From: TMP-86 sp031394735
Lineage (GTDB): Bacteria > Pseudomonadota > Gammaproteobacteria > Steroidobacterales > Steroidobacteraceae
Assembly: GCA_031394735.1 (NCBI GenBank)
Contig: JANMXI010000314.1
Location: forward strand, 1-13,250
DNA: 13,250 nucleotides
Reading direction: 5' to 3'
This document shows, piece by piece, positions 1 to 7,615 of this stretch. The first letter of the stretch is position 1, and every line of letters starts with the position of its first letter. The notes under the pieces were generated by a model. It made no database searches. It was not told where the DNA came from and saw only the letters and a list, made by a program, of their open reading frames with translations. Made by a program: the position numbers and the translations under genes.

Positions 1-2
1 TT

Positions 3-134
3 TCACCCACACTAAGTCCGGATGACCCAAAAGATTTATTGGCGGCAAAAAGTAGAGCAATTGTCATGCTCCCAAAGCAGGTGTCTTTCGCAGCGTACTC
101 AATCCAGATTGCCGAGTTTCCGCTGGCTGGTTGA
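3..134 (+). CDS. Possible 3' end of a gene entering from the left, unknown function
   Basis: One reading frame is open from the window edge to a TGA at 132-134, giving about 43 residues with a plausible protein composition (segments such as DDPKDLLAAKSRAIV and QIAEFPLAG). I do not recognise the family. A 130-base open frame can occur by chance, so this is only a candidate for the C-terminus of a gene whose body lies left of the window. If real, it reads in the same direction as the alpA remnant downstream. Confidence 0.25.
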   Translation, partial: SPTLSPDDPKDLLAAKSRAIVMLPKQVSFAAYSIQIAEFPLAG

Positions 135-646
135 GTGGAGATGCAATCGGCTTTGCGACCGGGTGCTACTGAATGCGACGGATTGCGATCATTATTTTGC
201 GGCTTCCGGAACCATTCGCGGCTATCGGCCAGGCATGCGATAGAAGGCTCCTTTCTCACGGTGCACATCGAACGTGTCGCATCGTGCAGCAATGCGTTGC
301 AAAGTATTGCGCGCCAAAGTGTCCACCGGGTGTCCACCAGAGTGTCCACCGGCCCGATGCCGAGTTCGAGCATCGCCGCCGCGAGAGTGTCGTTCGGTAC
401 TTACCGCATCGCGGGAATTTCAATGAGCATCTACGTTTGTGGGTCAGTTCGAGCGATACACCGACTGGTCGCCGGATTCCAGATATTCAAAAATGGGGCA
501 TGAAATTACATGACCGAATGCGCCAAACAACCAGCGGTGCGCCGAATTTGAGATCAGCGCGTCAGTCAACGCACCCTTCTTCTGGGGCATTAAAACAATC
601 AACGTCAGCGAGCTTCGAGGAATCGAAACTCCCTCCGCACGCCCCA
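135..646. other. Region without a convincing gene inside the island
   Basis: About 500 bases in which the forward open frames overlap one another and none shows a family motif, a good ribosome binding site or a sensible start. The minus strand offers only a hydrophobic open frame (about 444-731) that runs opposite the alpA remnant and is probably its shadow. The one ordered element is the triple GTGTCCACC repeat at 319-350. The region may be decayed coding DNA or a control region of the element. Confidence 0.5.
319..350. repeat. Three direct copies of GTGTCCACC
   Basis: The 9-mer GTGTCCACC occurs at 319-327, 330-338 and 342-350, with start-to-start spacings of 11 and 12 bases, about one helical turn. 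Such phased direct repeats are usually protein binding sites, for example iterons, regulator operators or recombinase arm sites. Which applies here cannot be told; no clear gene starts next to them. Confidence 0.6.
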
Positions 647-840
647 CTATGTATTCTGCGCCTCCAAGAAGTAATGCGACTAACCGGATTGCGTAAAGCA
701 AAGCTATACGCGATGCAGTCAGAAGGCTCATCCCGATGAGGATTCAGATCACGTCGCACTCGGTTGGTTGGCTCGAATCGGAAGTGCAAGAATGGATTGC
801 TCGTCGAGTCGCATCGAGCAAAGCCTTACGTATCCGATGA
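647..840 (+). pseudogene. AlpA-family phage/satellite regulator, broken by a single-base frameshift
   Basis: AlpA proteins are small (about 65-90 residue) winged-helix/MerR-like DNA-binding regulators of P4-like satellites and islands that typically control integrase or excision genes. The first part encodes the AlpA helix-turn-helix start (ILRLQEVMRLTGLRKAKLYA, then MQSEG) in the frame that stops at TGA 737-739. The second half appears in another frame, with MRIQITSHSVGWLESEVQEW and then IARRVASSKALR, ending at TGA 838-840. Family members read continuously through a segment like GxFPxRIxLxxxSVGWLESEV; inserting one T near 730-733 (CTCATCCCG to CTCATTCCCG) restores FPMRIQIT. No good ATG sits next to the conserved start; the frame is open further upstream, so the true 5' end is uncertain. 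The gene converges tail-to-tail on the integrase, 38 bases away. A sequencing error is the main alternative to a genuine pseudogene. Confidence 0.8.
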
Positions 841-878
841 ATTTCTCTTGGTTGAGGCATACGCGCAGTCACCCACGA

Positions 879-2096
879 CTACGCCTCCGCCGCTTTGAGT
901 TCGACAATATTGCTGCCGTCCTTTTGCGCGCGCACCCGATCAAGCCAATCGGACCAATGCCGCATCATCTTTCGTCGTTCCGGAAGGCGCTGAGCCTTGT
1001 TGTACGCCGCTCTGACGGCGTTTCGTTCACCATGCGCCAACTGCAGTTCAATGACGTCCGGGTGCCAACCTTGCTCATTGAGATTGGTCGAGGCCGTCGT
1101 ACGAAAACCGTGGGTCGTCATTTGCTCGTGGGCGTACCCCATGCGACGCAACGCGAAGTTGAGCGTGTTCTCGCTCATGCGGCGCTTCGTAGTCGTAAAT
1201 GCCGGAAACAAATACCGACCTCTCCCCGTTATTCCATGCAACTCTCGCAGCAATTCCTGCACCTGAGTCGACAGCGGAACGATATGCGCCTCACGCATCT
1301 TCATTTTCTCAGACGGAATCCGCCATAGGGGCTCTGAGCTCTCCAAATCAATCTCCGACCACTCGGCCTGTCGCAACTCCCCCGGCCTGACGAAAACGTG
1401 AGGAGCAATGCGAAGCGCATACCAAGTGATGGGGTGACCATGGTAGGCATCTATGGCTCGCAATAACTCACCGATTCTTACGGGGTCTGTGATGGCGGCG
1501 TGGTTCTCGCTGACCACCGGCACCAATGCACCGCGCAAGGCGCCGGTCACATCGTGTTGTGCCCGATCTGTCACAACTGCGTACCGACATACTTGGCTAA
1601 TGCGTTGCCGAACCCGATGGGCCGTTTCATTGAGACCGCGAGATTCAATGCGCTTGAGCGTCTTCAAGACATCACTGGCGAGGATCTTGTCGACAGGCCG
1701 AGAGCCCAAGTAGGGATACACCATCGTTTCAAGCATCCACGCCGCCTTCTCGTAGGTGCGTACCGCCAGTTTCTTCTTTTGCAGCGCCAACCATTCGCGC
1801 GCAACCAATTCGAAGGTGTTGCCGCGAGCGATCCGTTCAGCTTGGCGGTTGCCGCTGGGGTCGATTCCAGCGGCCAGCAACTTTCGCGCGTCACCCACCT
1901 TTTCCCGCGCAAGCTTCAGCGGCGTATCCGGGTAGATGCCGACGCCAATCATTTTTTCGCGTCCTTCGTATTGATAGCGAAACCGCCACAGTTTGCTGCC
2001 GTTGGGCTTGACCAGCAGTGTCAGACCATCCCGGTCGGCGAGTTTGAAGGGCTTGGGAGCTGGCTTTGCCACGAGAATTGCGCGATCGGTCAGCAT
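879..2096 (-). CDS. P4-type tyrosine recombinase/integrase
   Basis: Site-specific recombinase that inserts and, with a helper, excises the element at a tRNA gene. The 405-residue product has the N-terminal arm-DNA-binding domain of P4-like integrases (about 5-90, with KLADRDGLTLLV and GSKLWRFRYQYEGREK), a SAM-like core-binding domain (about 95-190) and a C-terminal catalytic domain. All catalytic residues are visible: Arg237 in VRPGELRQAEW, His329 and Arg332 in THGFRTTAS, His355 in LAHGERNAVRAAY, and the nucleophile Tyr365. The length is normal, so the gene is probably functional. The frame extends upstream to an ATG at 2201, but the start at 2096 is preferred because the product then begins MLTDRAI as in relatives and a GAGGTG Shine-Dalgarno lies about 9 bases before it. 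It lies 162 bases beyond the tRNA-Thr 3' end, in the same direction. Octamer repeats overlapping its start suggest self-regulation. Confidence 0.93.
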   Translation of the reverse strand: MLTDRAILVAKPAPKPFKLADRDGLTLLVKPNGSKLWRFRYQYEGREKMIGVGIYPDTPLKLAREKVGDARKLLAAGIDPSGNRQAERIARGNTFELVAREWLALQKKKLAVRTYEKAAWMLETMVYPYLGSRPVDKILASDVLKTLKRIESRGLNETAHRVRQRISQVCRYAVVTDRAQHDVTGALRGALVPVVSENHAAITDPVRIGELLRAIDAYHGHPITWYALRIAPHVFVRPGELRQAEWSEIDLESSEPLWRIPSEKMKMREAHIVPLSTQVQELLRELHGITGRGRYLFPAFTTTKRRMSENTLNFALRRMGYAHEQMTTHGFRTTASTNLNEQGWHPDVIELQLAHGERNAVRAAYNKAQRLPERRKMMRHWSDWLDRVRAQKDGSNIVELKAAEA

Positions 2097-2156
2097 CTGG
2101 GTACCACCTCGGTTGAGCGGCCTCGTACCCAGAAGCGTACCCAGAAAGTCTGGGTA
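2096..2156. repeat. Four copies of octamer TACCCAGA/TCTGGGTA around the integrase start
   Basis: TCTGGGTA occurs at 2096-2103 and 2149-2156 and its complement TACCCAGA at 2126-2133 and 2138-2145. The last two copies form an inverted repeat with a 3-base centre (2138-2156). The copy at 2096 overlaps the A of the integrase ATG. Four copies of one octamer in 61 bases is far beyond chance. They may be integrase arm-type sites, an excisionase/AlpA operator, or both; their position would let a bound protein block integrase expression. Confidence 0.7.
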
Positions 2157-2226
2157 TAACGCCGTGGACGAGGCCAGACCACCACAGGCGTCGCAGTGCA
2201 TTTTACTCTAGTTTTTGAGGGGTTTT

Positions 2227-2251
2227 TAGACGTCTACAGACGTGTGCAGAC
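2227..2251. repeat. Helically phased YAGAC boxes beside tRNA-Thr
   Basis: TAGAC at 2227, CAGAC at 2237 and CAGAC at 2247 recur at exactly 10-base intervals, within 8 bases of the tRNA 3' end; the first box is part of the palindrome AGACGTCT (2228-2235). One-turn spacing places all boxes on the same DNA face, as in cooperative recombinase or excisionase sites flanking an attachment core. The role is inferred from position only. Confidence 0.5.
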
Positions 2252-2258
2252 AAAAAAC

Positions 2259-2334
2259 TGGTGCCGACTCACGGAATCGAACCGTGGACCCCATCATTAC
2301 GAATGATGTGCTCTACCAGCTGAGCTAAGTCGGC
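2259..2334 (-). tRNA. tRNA-Thr(CGT)
   Basis: A 76-nt tRNA with the CCA end encoded. On the minus strand it starts GCCGACTTAGCTCAGCTGG and ends with the T arm GGTTCGATTCC and GTCGGCACCA. The acceptor stem GCCGACT pairs with AGTCGGC. The anticodon loop TTCGTAA gives anticodon CGT, reading the threonine codon ACG. It lies 39 bases after the ispH stop on the same strand, so it may be transcribed from the ispH operon. Its 3' end is the likely attachment site of the island to the left; the sequence remains a complete tRNA, as expected when an element restores the half it disrupts. Confidence 0.97.
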
Positions 2335-2373
2335 GTATCTGGGTGTATTCCAGCGGAGCGCATTCTAGCGCGC

Positions 2374-3345
2374 TCAATTCATGGACGAAAGGCTGCCGCG
2401 CTGTTTTGCGACATTGCGCAGCTGTTTGGGGAGGGAAAACACCACATGTTCGGTGGTTCCGCTCACTTCCTGGGCCAGTTTGCCGCCCCAGGCCTGCAAT
2501 TGTTCGATGACGCCGCGCACCAGAACCTCCGGCGCGGAGGCCCCGGCGGTCACGCCCACGACCTTGACACCCTCAAACCAGCTTCGGTCCAGGTATTCGG
2601 CGCCGTCGATCAGGTAGCCACGCTTACCGGATTTCTCGGCGATTTCCCGCAGCCGGTTGGAATTGGAACTGGTCTCCGAGCCCACTACGATCAGCACCTC
2701 GCAGCGCTCGATCAACTGTTTCACGGCATCCTGGCGATTCTGGGTGGCGTAGCAGATATCCTCACGGCGCGGCGCCTGCAAGGCGGGAAAGCGTTCGCGC
2801 AGCGCCTGCACCACCACGGCGGTGTCATCGACCGACAGCGTGGTCTGGGTGACGAACGCGACGCGCTCAGGATTGCGCACCGGCAGACGCGCCACATCGT
2901 CGGCGGTCTCGACCAGATAGATCTGGCCGCCGTGCGCCGTGTCGAATTGTCCCATGGTGCCCTCCACTTCCGGATGCCCGGAGTGGCCGATCAGAAACAC
3001 CTCGCGAGCCTCGCGGGCGTAGCGCGTGACTTCCATATGCACCTTGGTGACCAGCGGGCAGGTGGCATCGAACACGGTGAGCGTGCGCCGTCGGGCCTCG
3101 TCCTGCACGGCTCGCGCCACGCCGTGCGCGCTGAAGATCACGGTCGCGCCATCCGGGACATCGTCAAGTTCCTCGACGAAACGTGCGCCGATGTTGCGCA
3201 GGCGTTCAACCACATATTTGTTGTGCACGACTTCGTGGCGCACGTAGATCGGCGCGCCGAACAATTCAATCGCGCGCTCGACGATGTCGATGGCGCGGTC
3301 CACTCCTGCACAAAATCCGCGAGGATTGGCGAGGAGGATGTCCAT
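2374..3345 (-). CDS. ispH: 4-hydroxy-3-methylbut-2-enyl diphosphate reductase
   Basis: Last enzyme of the MEP isoprenoid pathway; it reduces HMBPP to IPP and DMAPP with an oxygen-sensitive 4Fe-4S cluster in the cytosol. The 323-residue product is about the family length (E. coli 316). The three cluster cysteines are at Cys12 (NPRGFCAGVDRAI), Cys96 (FDATCPLVTKVH) and Cys198 (ICYATQNRQDAV). Substrate-binding His41, His74 (FSAHGV) and His124, and catalytic Glu126 (GHSGHPEVEG), are present, as is the SSNSNRL motif near 226-232. The start codon directly follows the lspA stop (TAGATG), so translation is probably coupled. It is the last protein gene before tRNA-Thr. The IPP it makes feeds, among others, the IspB reaction encoded at the other end of this block. 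Confidence 0.98.
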   Translation of the reverse strand: MDILLANPRGFCAGVDRAIDIVERAIELFGAPIYVRHEVVHNKYVVERLRNIGARFVEELDDVPDGATVIFSAHGVARAVQDEARRRTLTVFDATCPLVTKVHMEVTRYAREAREVFLIGHSGHPEVEGTMGQFDTAHGGQIYLVETADDVARLPVRNPERVAFVTQTTLSVDDTAVVVQALRERFPALQAPRREDICYATQNRQDAVKQLIERCEVLIVVGSETSSNSNRLREIAEKSGKRGYLIDGAEYLDRSWFEGVKVVGVTAGASAPEVLVRGVIEQLQAWGGKLAQEVSGTTEHVVFSLPKQLRNVAKQRGSLSSMN

Positions 3346-3858
3346 CTAGGCTTTGGACCCCGAGGACCGACGACCCGTATCCATCAAGGCATCCAGCAGC
3401 AGCAATGCCGCCCCCACGGTGATGGCCGAGTCGGCGACATTGAAGGCCGGGAAATACGCGTTTTCCCAATGCACATGGATAAAGTCCACCACATACCCCA
3501 GTCGGATTCGGTCAATGACGTTGCCCACTGCGCCGCCCAGGACCAGGGCCAGAGCCGGCGACAACAGCGCATTGCCACGCCGCGGCAGCTGCAGCATCCA
3601 CACCAGGATACCCAGGCTCACGGCCGTCGCAAGGCCGATGAAGAACCAGCGCTGCCAGCCGGCCTGATCGGCCAGGAAGCTGAATGCTGCGCCGAGATTG
3701 TGCATGCGCGTAATCTGCAACACAGGCAGCACGTTCATGAACTCGAACTCGGTGAAATGGCGGGCGATGAAGTCCTTGCTCCATTGATCCAGCGCAATCA
3801 CTACCAGGGTCAATCCCAACCAGCGCCAGGCGCCGCCGCGATTGGTCAATATGTTCAT
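3346..3858 (-). CDS. lspA: Lipoprotein signal peptidase (signal peptidase II)
   Basis: Inner-membrane aspartic protease that removes signal peptides from diacylglyceryl-modified prolipoproteins. The 170-residue product has the four expected hydrophobic segments (about 12-28, 70-88, 97-115, 138-158). Conserved motifs are visible: DQWSK near 24, RMHNLGAAFSF at 51-61, GNVIDRI at 112-118, and the catalytic aspartates Asp125 (GYVVDFI) and Asp143 (FNVADSAI). An open frame continues far upstream in this phase, but MNILTNRGG is the natural start because its ATG overlaps the ileS stop as ATGA. The ileS-lspA pairing is conserved across many proteobacteria, and the overlap implies translational coupling. 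Confidence 0.97.
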   Translation of the reverse strand: MNILTNRGGAWRWLGLTLVVIALDQWSKDFIARHFTEFEFMNVLPVLQITRMHNLGAAFSFLADQAGWQRWFFIGLATAVSLGILVWMLQLPRRGNALLSPALALVLGGAVGNVIDRIRLGYVVDFIHVHWENAYFPAFNVADSAITVGAALLLLDALMDTGRRSSGSKA

Positions 3859-6647
3859 GCGAAATGGCGCTCCTCTCCGGGTCCTTCCACATTGACTACG
3901 CAACGCGCGCACAATTCCGGGTGCCGCGCATCGCTGCCCACGTCGGCTCGCAGGTGCCAGCAGCGCACACATTTGGGTGCGCTCGAGCGCGTGACGTCGA
4001 TTTCCAGCAGCTCGTCCGCCATGCCGGTGCCGCCTGCCTTGTGTTTGAGTCGCGCCTGACTGGTGATGAGCACGAAGCGCAGTTCGTCCTGCAGCGGCGC
4101 GAACGTTTTCGTTTGCGCATCGTTGACGTGCACGGTCACCTCGGCTTCGAGCGGCGCGCCAATCGTACCGGCCGCACGCAATTTCTCCAGCAAGCCGGCG
4201 ACCTGCACTTTGAGTGCAATCACCGCATTCCAATCGATGGCCGCTTCACGCTCGACGCCGGCGGGGAACTGATGCCATTCGTTCAGGAACACCGACGCAT
4301 TGGGCTTGCCCGGCAGGTACTTCCAGGTTTCCTCGGCGGTAAAGCTCAACACCGGCGCCACCCATCGGACCATCGCCTGCGCAATGTGGAACATTGCCGT
4401 CTGCGCCGAGTGCCGCGACTTGCTGCTCGTAGGCGTCGTGTAGAGGCGGTCCTTGATGATGTCCAGATAAAAGCCGCTCAGGTCTACGACGCAGAAGTTG
4501 TGAATCTTCTGGTAGATGTCGTGCAGCTCATAGTTGCGATACGCCGTCACCACCTCGTTTTGCACGGTGAAGGCGCGCGACAGCGCCCATTGATCCAGTG
4601 CGATCAATTCATCCCACGGAACCGCATGCCGCGCCGTGTCGTAACCGTGCAGATTGCCGAGCAGGAAGCGCAGTGTATTGCGAATGCGGCGGTAGGAGTC
4701 GGCGATGCGCTTGAGAATTTCATCCGACACCGTAATTTCTTTCGAGTAGTCGGTGGCCGAGACCCACAGGCGCAGCACGTCCGCGCCGAGATTCTTCATC
4801 ACGGCCTGCGGCAGAATGACATTGCCCAGGGATTTGGACATCTTGCGGCCCTTCTCATCCACCGTAAAACCATGCGTGAGCACGGCACGGTACGGCGCGC
4901 GTCCATGCAGCGCGATCGAGGTGAGCAGCGAGGAATGAAACCAGCCGCGATGTTGGTCCGAGCCTTCCAGATACAGATCTGCCGGCACGGTGGCTTCGGG
5001 GCGGATCTGCGACAGGCAATGGTGCATGACGCCCGAGTCCATCCACACGTCCATGACGTCGGACACCTTGTCGTAGTCGGCAGCATCGGCGCCGATCAGA
5101 TCGGCCGCGTCCACATCGAACCAGGCATCGATGCCGTCTTTCTGCACACGCTTGGCGACCGCTTCGATGATCTCCTGCGTACGAGGATGTAGTTCACCGG
5201 TCACCTTGTGCACAAACAACGGAATCGGCACGCCCCACGTGCGCTGCCGCGAGATGCACCAGTCGGGGCGATTGGCGATCATGCTGCTGATGCGCTGCTC
5301 ACCCCAATCGGGCATCCAGTCCACATGCGCAATGGCTTCGAGCGCGCCTTTGCGCAAGCCCGCCTGCTCCATGCTGATGAACCATTGCGGCGTGGCGCGA
5401 AAGATGACCGGCGTCTTATGGCGCCAGCAATGCGGATACGAATGTTGATAGGACTCCGCCTTCAACAATCGGCCATGTTCCTTGAGCACCTCGATGACGT
5501 GCGCGTTCGCCTCGAACACCGGCTCGCCGGCGAACAGCAGCGTCGCGGGCAGGAAGCGTCCGTCGCCACCGACCGGATTGTCGACCTCGAGGTTGTATTT
5601 ACGACCGACGATATAGTCGTCCAAGCCATGTCCCGGTGCGGTGTGAACGGCGCCGGTGCCGGCATCCAGCGTCACATGCTCGCCAAGCACCACGGGTACG
5701 GTGCGATCGTAGAAAGGATGCCGCAGCAACAACCCCTCGAGCGCCGCGCCCTTCGCCGTGGCCACGGTCTTGTACGAACCAATGCCCAGAATCACTGCCA
5801 CTTTGGCTGCAAGCTCCGTTGCCAACAGCAGGCGCTCAGTGCCAGAACCGAGATCGAACTCAATAAGTGAATATTCAAACTCAGGATGCAGAGCCACGGC
5901 GCGATTTGCGGGCAGTGTCCACGGCGTCGTCGTCCAGATGGCGATTGCGGCAGCGCCGCTCGCAATCCCCATTCGCTTGGCGAGATCCGCGCTATCCGCC
6001 GCCGCGAAGCGCACATAGATGCTGGGCGAGGTTTTGTCTTCGTATTCCACTTCCGCCTCGGCTAATGCCGAGCGGCAGTTCAGGCACCAATGCACAGGCT
6101 TGTAGCCCTTGTACAAATGGCCGTTCTTGATGATGCCGGCGAAGGCGCGCAATTGTTCCGCCTCGTAGCGCGGCAGCATGGTCATGTACGGATTGTCCCA
6201 ATCACCGAGCACGCCCAGGCGTTTGAAATCCGTGCGCTGTGCGTCGACCTGCTTCAGCGCGTATTCGCGGCAGGCGGCGCGGAACGCCTTCGCGTCCAAC
6301 TTCTGACCGACGCGACCATGCGTCTTCTCCACCTGCATTTCGATCGGTAATCCATGGCAATCCCAGCCAGGAATGTACGGCGCATCGTAACCATCGAGCG
6401 TGCGCGATTTGACGATCACGTCTTTGAGAATCTTGTTGACGGCGTGACCCAGGTGGATGGTGCCGTTCGCATACGGCGGACCGTCAGGCAGGATAAAGGT
6501 GGGCCGGCCCTTCGCAGCAGCACGAATCTTGCCGTACAACCCGTCTTTTTCCCACGCAGCAATCATCGCCGGCTCACGATTGGCGAGGTCCGCCTTCATC
6601 GGGAAATCCGTAACGGGCAAGTTGATCGTATTCTTGTAATCAGCCAC
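3855..6647 (-). CDS. ileS: Isoleucyl-tRNA synthetase
   Basis: Class I aminoacyl-tRNA synthetase that charges tRNA-Ile and edits misactivated valine; cytosolic. It has 930 residues, close to E. coli IleRS (938). Signatures are PPYANGTIHLGH with the HIGH-type HLGH at 65-68, the editing (CP1) domain with a WTTTPWTLPANRA segment at about 238-250 and TAPGHGLDDY at 336-345, and KMSKSLGN from 602. A C-terminal zinc site uses Cys893, Cys896, Cys913 and Cys916 (CVRCW and CARC). This is the bacterial type with the C-terminal zinc finger. The start codon is GTG (6645-6647), with an AAGGTG ribosome binding site a few bases before it. ribF ends 33 bases upstream, and the 3' end overlaps lspA by 4 bases. 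Confidence 0.98.
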   Translation of the reverse strand: MADYKNTINLPVTDFPMKADLANREPAMIAAWEKDGLYGKIRAAAKGRPTFILPDGPPYANGTIHLGHAVNKILKDVIVKSRTLDGYDAPYIPGWDCHGLPIEMQVEKTHGRVGQKLDAKAFRAACREYALKQVDAQRTDFKRLGVLGDWDNPYMTMLPRYEAEQLRAFAGIIKNGHLYKGYKPVHWCLNCRSALAEAEVEYEDKTSPSIYVRFAAADSADLAKRMGIASGAAAIAIWTTTPWTLPANRAVALHPEFEYSLIEFDLGSGTERLLLATELAAKVAVILGIGSYKTVATAKGAALEGLLLRHPFYDRTVPVVLGEHVTLDAGTGAVHTAPGHGLDDYIVGRKYNLEVDNPVGGDGRFLPATLLFAGEPVFEANAHVIEVLKEHGRLLKAESYQHSYPHCWRHKTPVIFRATPQWFISMEQAGLRKGALEAIAHVDWMPDWGEQRISSMIANRPDWCISRQRTWGVPIPLFVHKVTGELHPRTQEIIEAVAKRVQKDGIDAWFDVDAADLIGADAADYDKVSDVMDVWMDSGVMHHCLSQIRPEATVPADLYLEGSDQHRGWFHSSLLTSIALHGRAPYRAVLTHGFTVDEKGRKMSKSLGNVILPQAVMKNLGADVLRLWVSATDYSKEITVSDEILKRIADSYRRIRNTLRFLLGNLHGYDTARHAVPWDELIALDQWALSRAFTVQNEVVTAYRNYELHDIYQKIHNFCVVDLSGFYLDIIKDRLYTTPTSSKSRHSAQTAMFHIAQAMVRWVAPVLSFTAEETWKYLPGKPNASVFLNEWHQFPAGVEREAAIDWNAVIALKVQVAGLLEKLRAAGTIGAPLEAEVTVHVNDAQTKTFAPLQDELRFVLITSQARLKHKAGGTGMADELLEIDVTRSSAPKCVRCWHLRADVGSDARHPELCARCVVNVEGPGEERHFA

Positions 6648-6680
6648 ACAACACCTTTGATCATCGAACCAACATCATCC

Positions 6681-7607
6681 TCAGTACGCCAGCGCCGCGC
6701 GAGCCTGCGCGGCATCCACGTTCATCTGCTGCACCATGGCATCCAGCGAGGGAAATTTTTCTTCATCGCGAAGCTTGCGCACGAACTCCACTTCAATGGG
6801 CATGCCGTACAGGTCGCCCTTGAAATCGAATACATGCACTTCGAGCAAGGGCTCCACGCCGTTCACGGTGGGCCGCGTTCCCAAGCTCGCAACCGCCGGC
6901 AGCGCGTCGTTTTCGATGCCGTGCACCCGCACCGCCAGCACGCCCCACACCGGCGACTTCTTGCGCTTCAACGGCAGGTTCGCGGTTGGAAACCCCAGTT
7001 CGCGGCCGATCTTCTTGCCGTGCGTCACGCGACCCATCATGCGATAGCGCCGACCGAGCAGGCGCGCCGCGCCGTCATAGTCCGCCTGCGCCAGTTCCTC
7101 GCGAACGCGCGTGCTGCTGACGCGCGCGCCATCACACACGATGCCTTGGATCTGCTCCACTTCAAAGCCATGCTGCCGACCCAGGTCGCGCAGGTTCTCG
7201 CAGGTGCCGGCCGCGTGATTGCCGTAGCGAAAATCCGGTCCTACGACAACGTGACGCGCACCCAGCGCATCGATGAGCAGGTGCTGCACGAAATCATCCG
7301 GCGACATGTCGCGCATGCGTTCATTGAAATTCAGGCTGACGAAGCGATCCACGCCGTTCGCCGCCAGGCTCAAAAACTTCTCGCGCCATCGTGTCAGTCG
7401 CGGCGGCGCATGCGCCGGGTCCAGAAACTCTTTCGAGCTGGGCTCGAACGCCAGCACCACCGCCGGCACGTCGAGTGCCGCCGCGCGCAACTTCAGCACG
7501 TCGATCATCGCCTGATGACCCAGGTGCACACCGTCGTAATTACCGACGGTCAGCGCACAGCCGCGATGCCGGGGCAGAAGATTGTGGACGCCGCGAACGA
7601 ATTCCAT
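6681..7607 (-). CDS. ribF: Bifunctional riboflavin kinase / FAD synthetase
   Basis: Converts riboflavin to FMN and FMN to FAD in the cytosol. The 308-residue product has the usual two-domain layout. The N-terminal FAD synthetase (nucleotidyltransferase) domain shows GNYDGVHLGHQ at 22-32 (Tyr where many have Phe), VVGPDFRYGN at 121-130 and SSTRVRE at 164-170. The C-terminal kinase domain shows GKKIGRELGFPTANL at 197-211, GTRPTVNG at 243-250 and the likely catalytic Glu256. The start lies 8 bases after the murJ stop, and a GAAGG ribosome binding site overlaps that stop, indicating coupling. The murJ-ribF-ileS order is typical of gammaproteobacteria. Confidence 0.97.
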   Translation of the reverse strand: MEFVRGVHNLLPRHRGCALTVGNYDGVHLGHQAMIDVLKLRAAALDVPAVVLAFEPSSKEFLDPAHAPPRLTRWREKFLSLAANGVDRFVSLNFNERMRDMSPDDFVQHLLIDALGARHVVVGPDFRYGNHAAGTCENLRDLGRQHGFEVEQIQGIVCDGARVSSTRVREELAQADYDGAARLLGRRYRMMGRVTHGKKIGRELGFPTANLPLKRKKSPVWGVLAVRVHGIENDALPAVASLGTRPTVNGVEPLLEVHVFDFKGDLYGMPIEVEFVRKLRDEEKFPSLDAMVQQMNVDAAQARAALAY

Positions 7608-7615
7608 GCTGGCCT

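Larger units (their letters stand above)
1..2258. mobile_element. End of an integrated island at tRNA-Thr (integrase end; other end outside window)
   Basis: A P4-type tyrosine integrase gene lies directly beyond the 3' end of tRNA-Thr(CGT) and reads away from it. Behind it is an AlpA-type regulator remnant. Integrases of this family typically insert elements into the 3' ends of tRNA genes and rebuild an intact tRNA, which is what is seen here. The stretch is poor in recognisable genes and looks less GC-rich than the block to its right. The far boundary, expected to carry a second copy of the tRNA 3' end, is not in the window; I saw no duplicate of it between 1 and 880. The element type (phage satellite, ICE or degraded island) cannot be decided. 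Confidence 0.75.

Noticed and set aside
270..430. Possible insertion sequence remnant on the minus strand around the GTGTCCACC repeats
   Set aside because: I could not identify transposase motifs, terminal inverted repeats or target duplications.
173..646. Upstream extension of the alpA frame to an ATG at 173
   Set aside because: The extra ~158 residues show no AlpA-like or other domain; AlpA proteins are short, so most of the extension is probably not coding.
444..731. 95-residue minus-strand open frame with hydrophobic start in the island
   Set aside because: Overlaps the alpA remnant in antisense, no family resemblance or clear ribosome binding site.
2097..2201. Longer integrase start at 2201
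   Set aside because: The added 35 residues cover the octamer repeats and do not resemble the family; the 2096 start has a good Shine-Dalgarno.
2446..4059. 537-residue plus-strand open frame opposite ispH and lspA
   Set aside because: It runs across two well-supported genes, is rich in His, Arg and Gln as expected from the reverse of GC-rich coding DNA, and shows no domain motif.
3864..5192. 442-residue plus-strand open frame opposite ileS
   Set aside because: Antisense shadow of ileS codon bias, with no motif or ribosome binding site.
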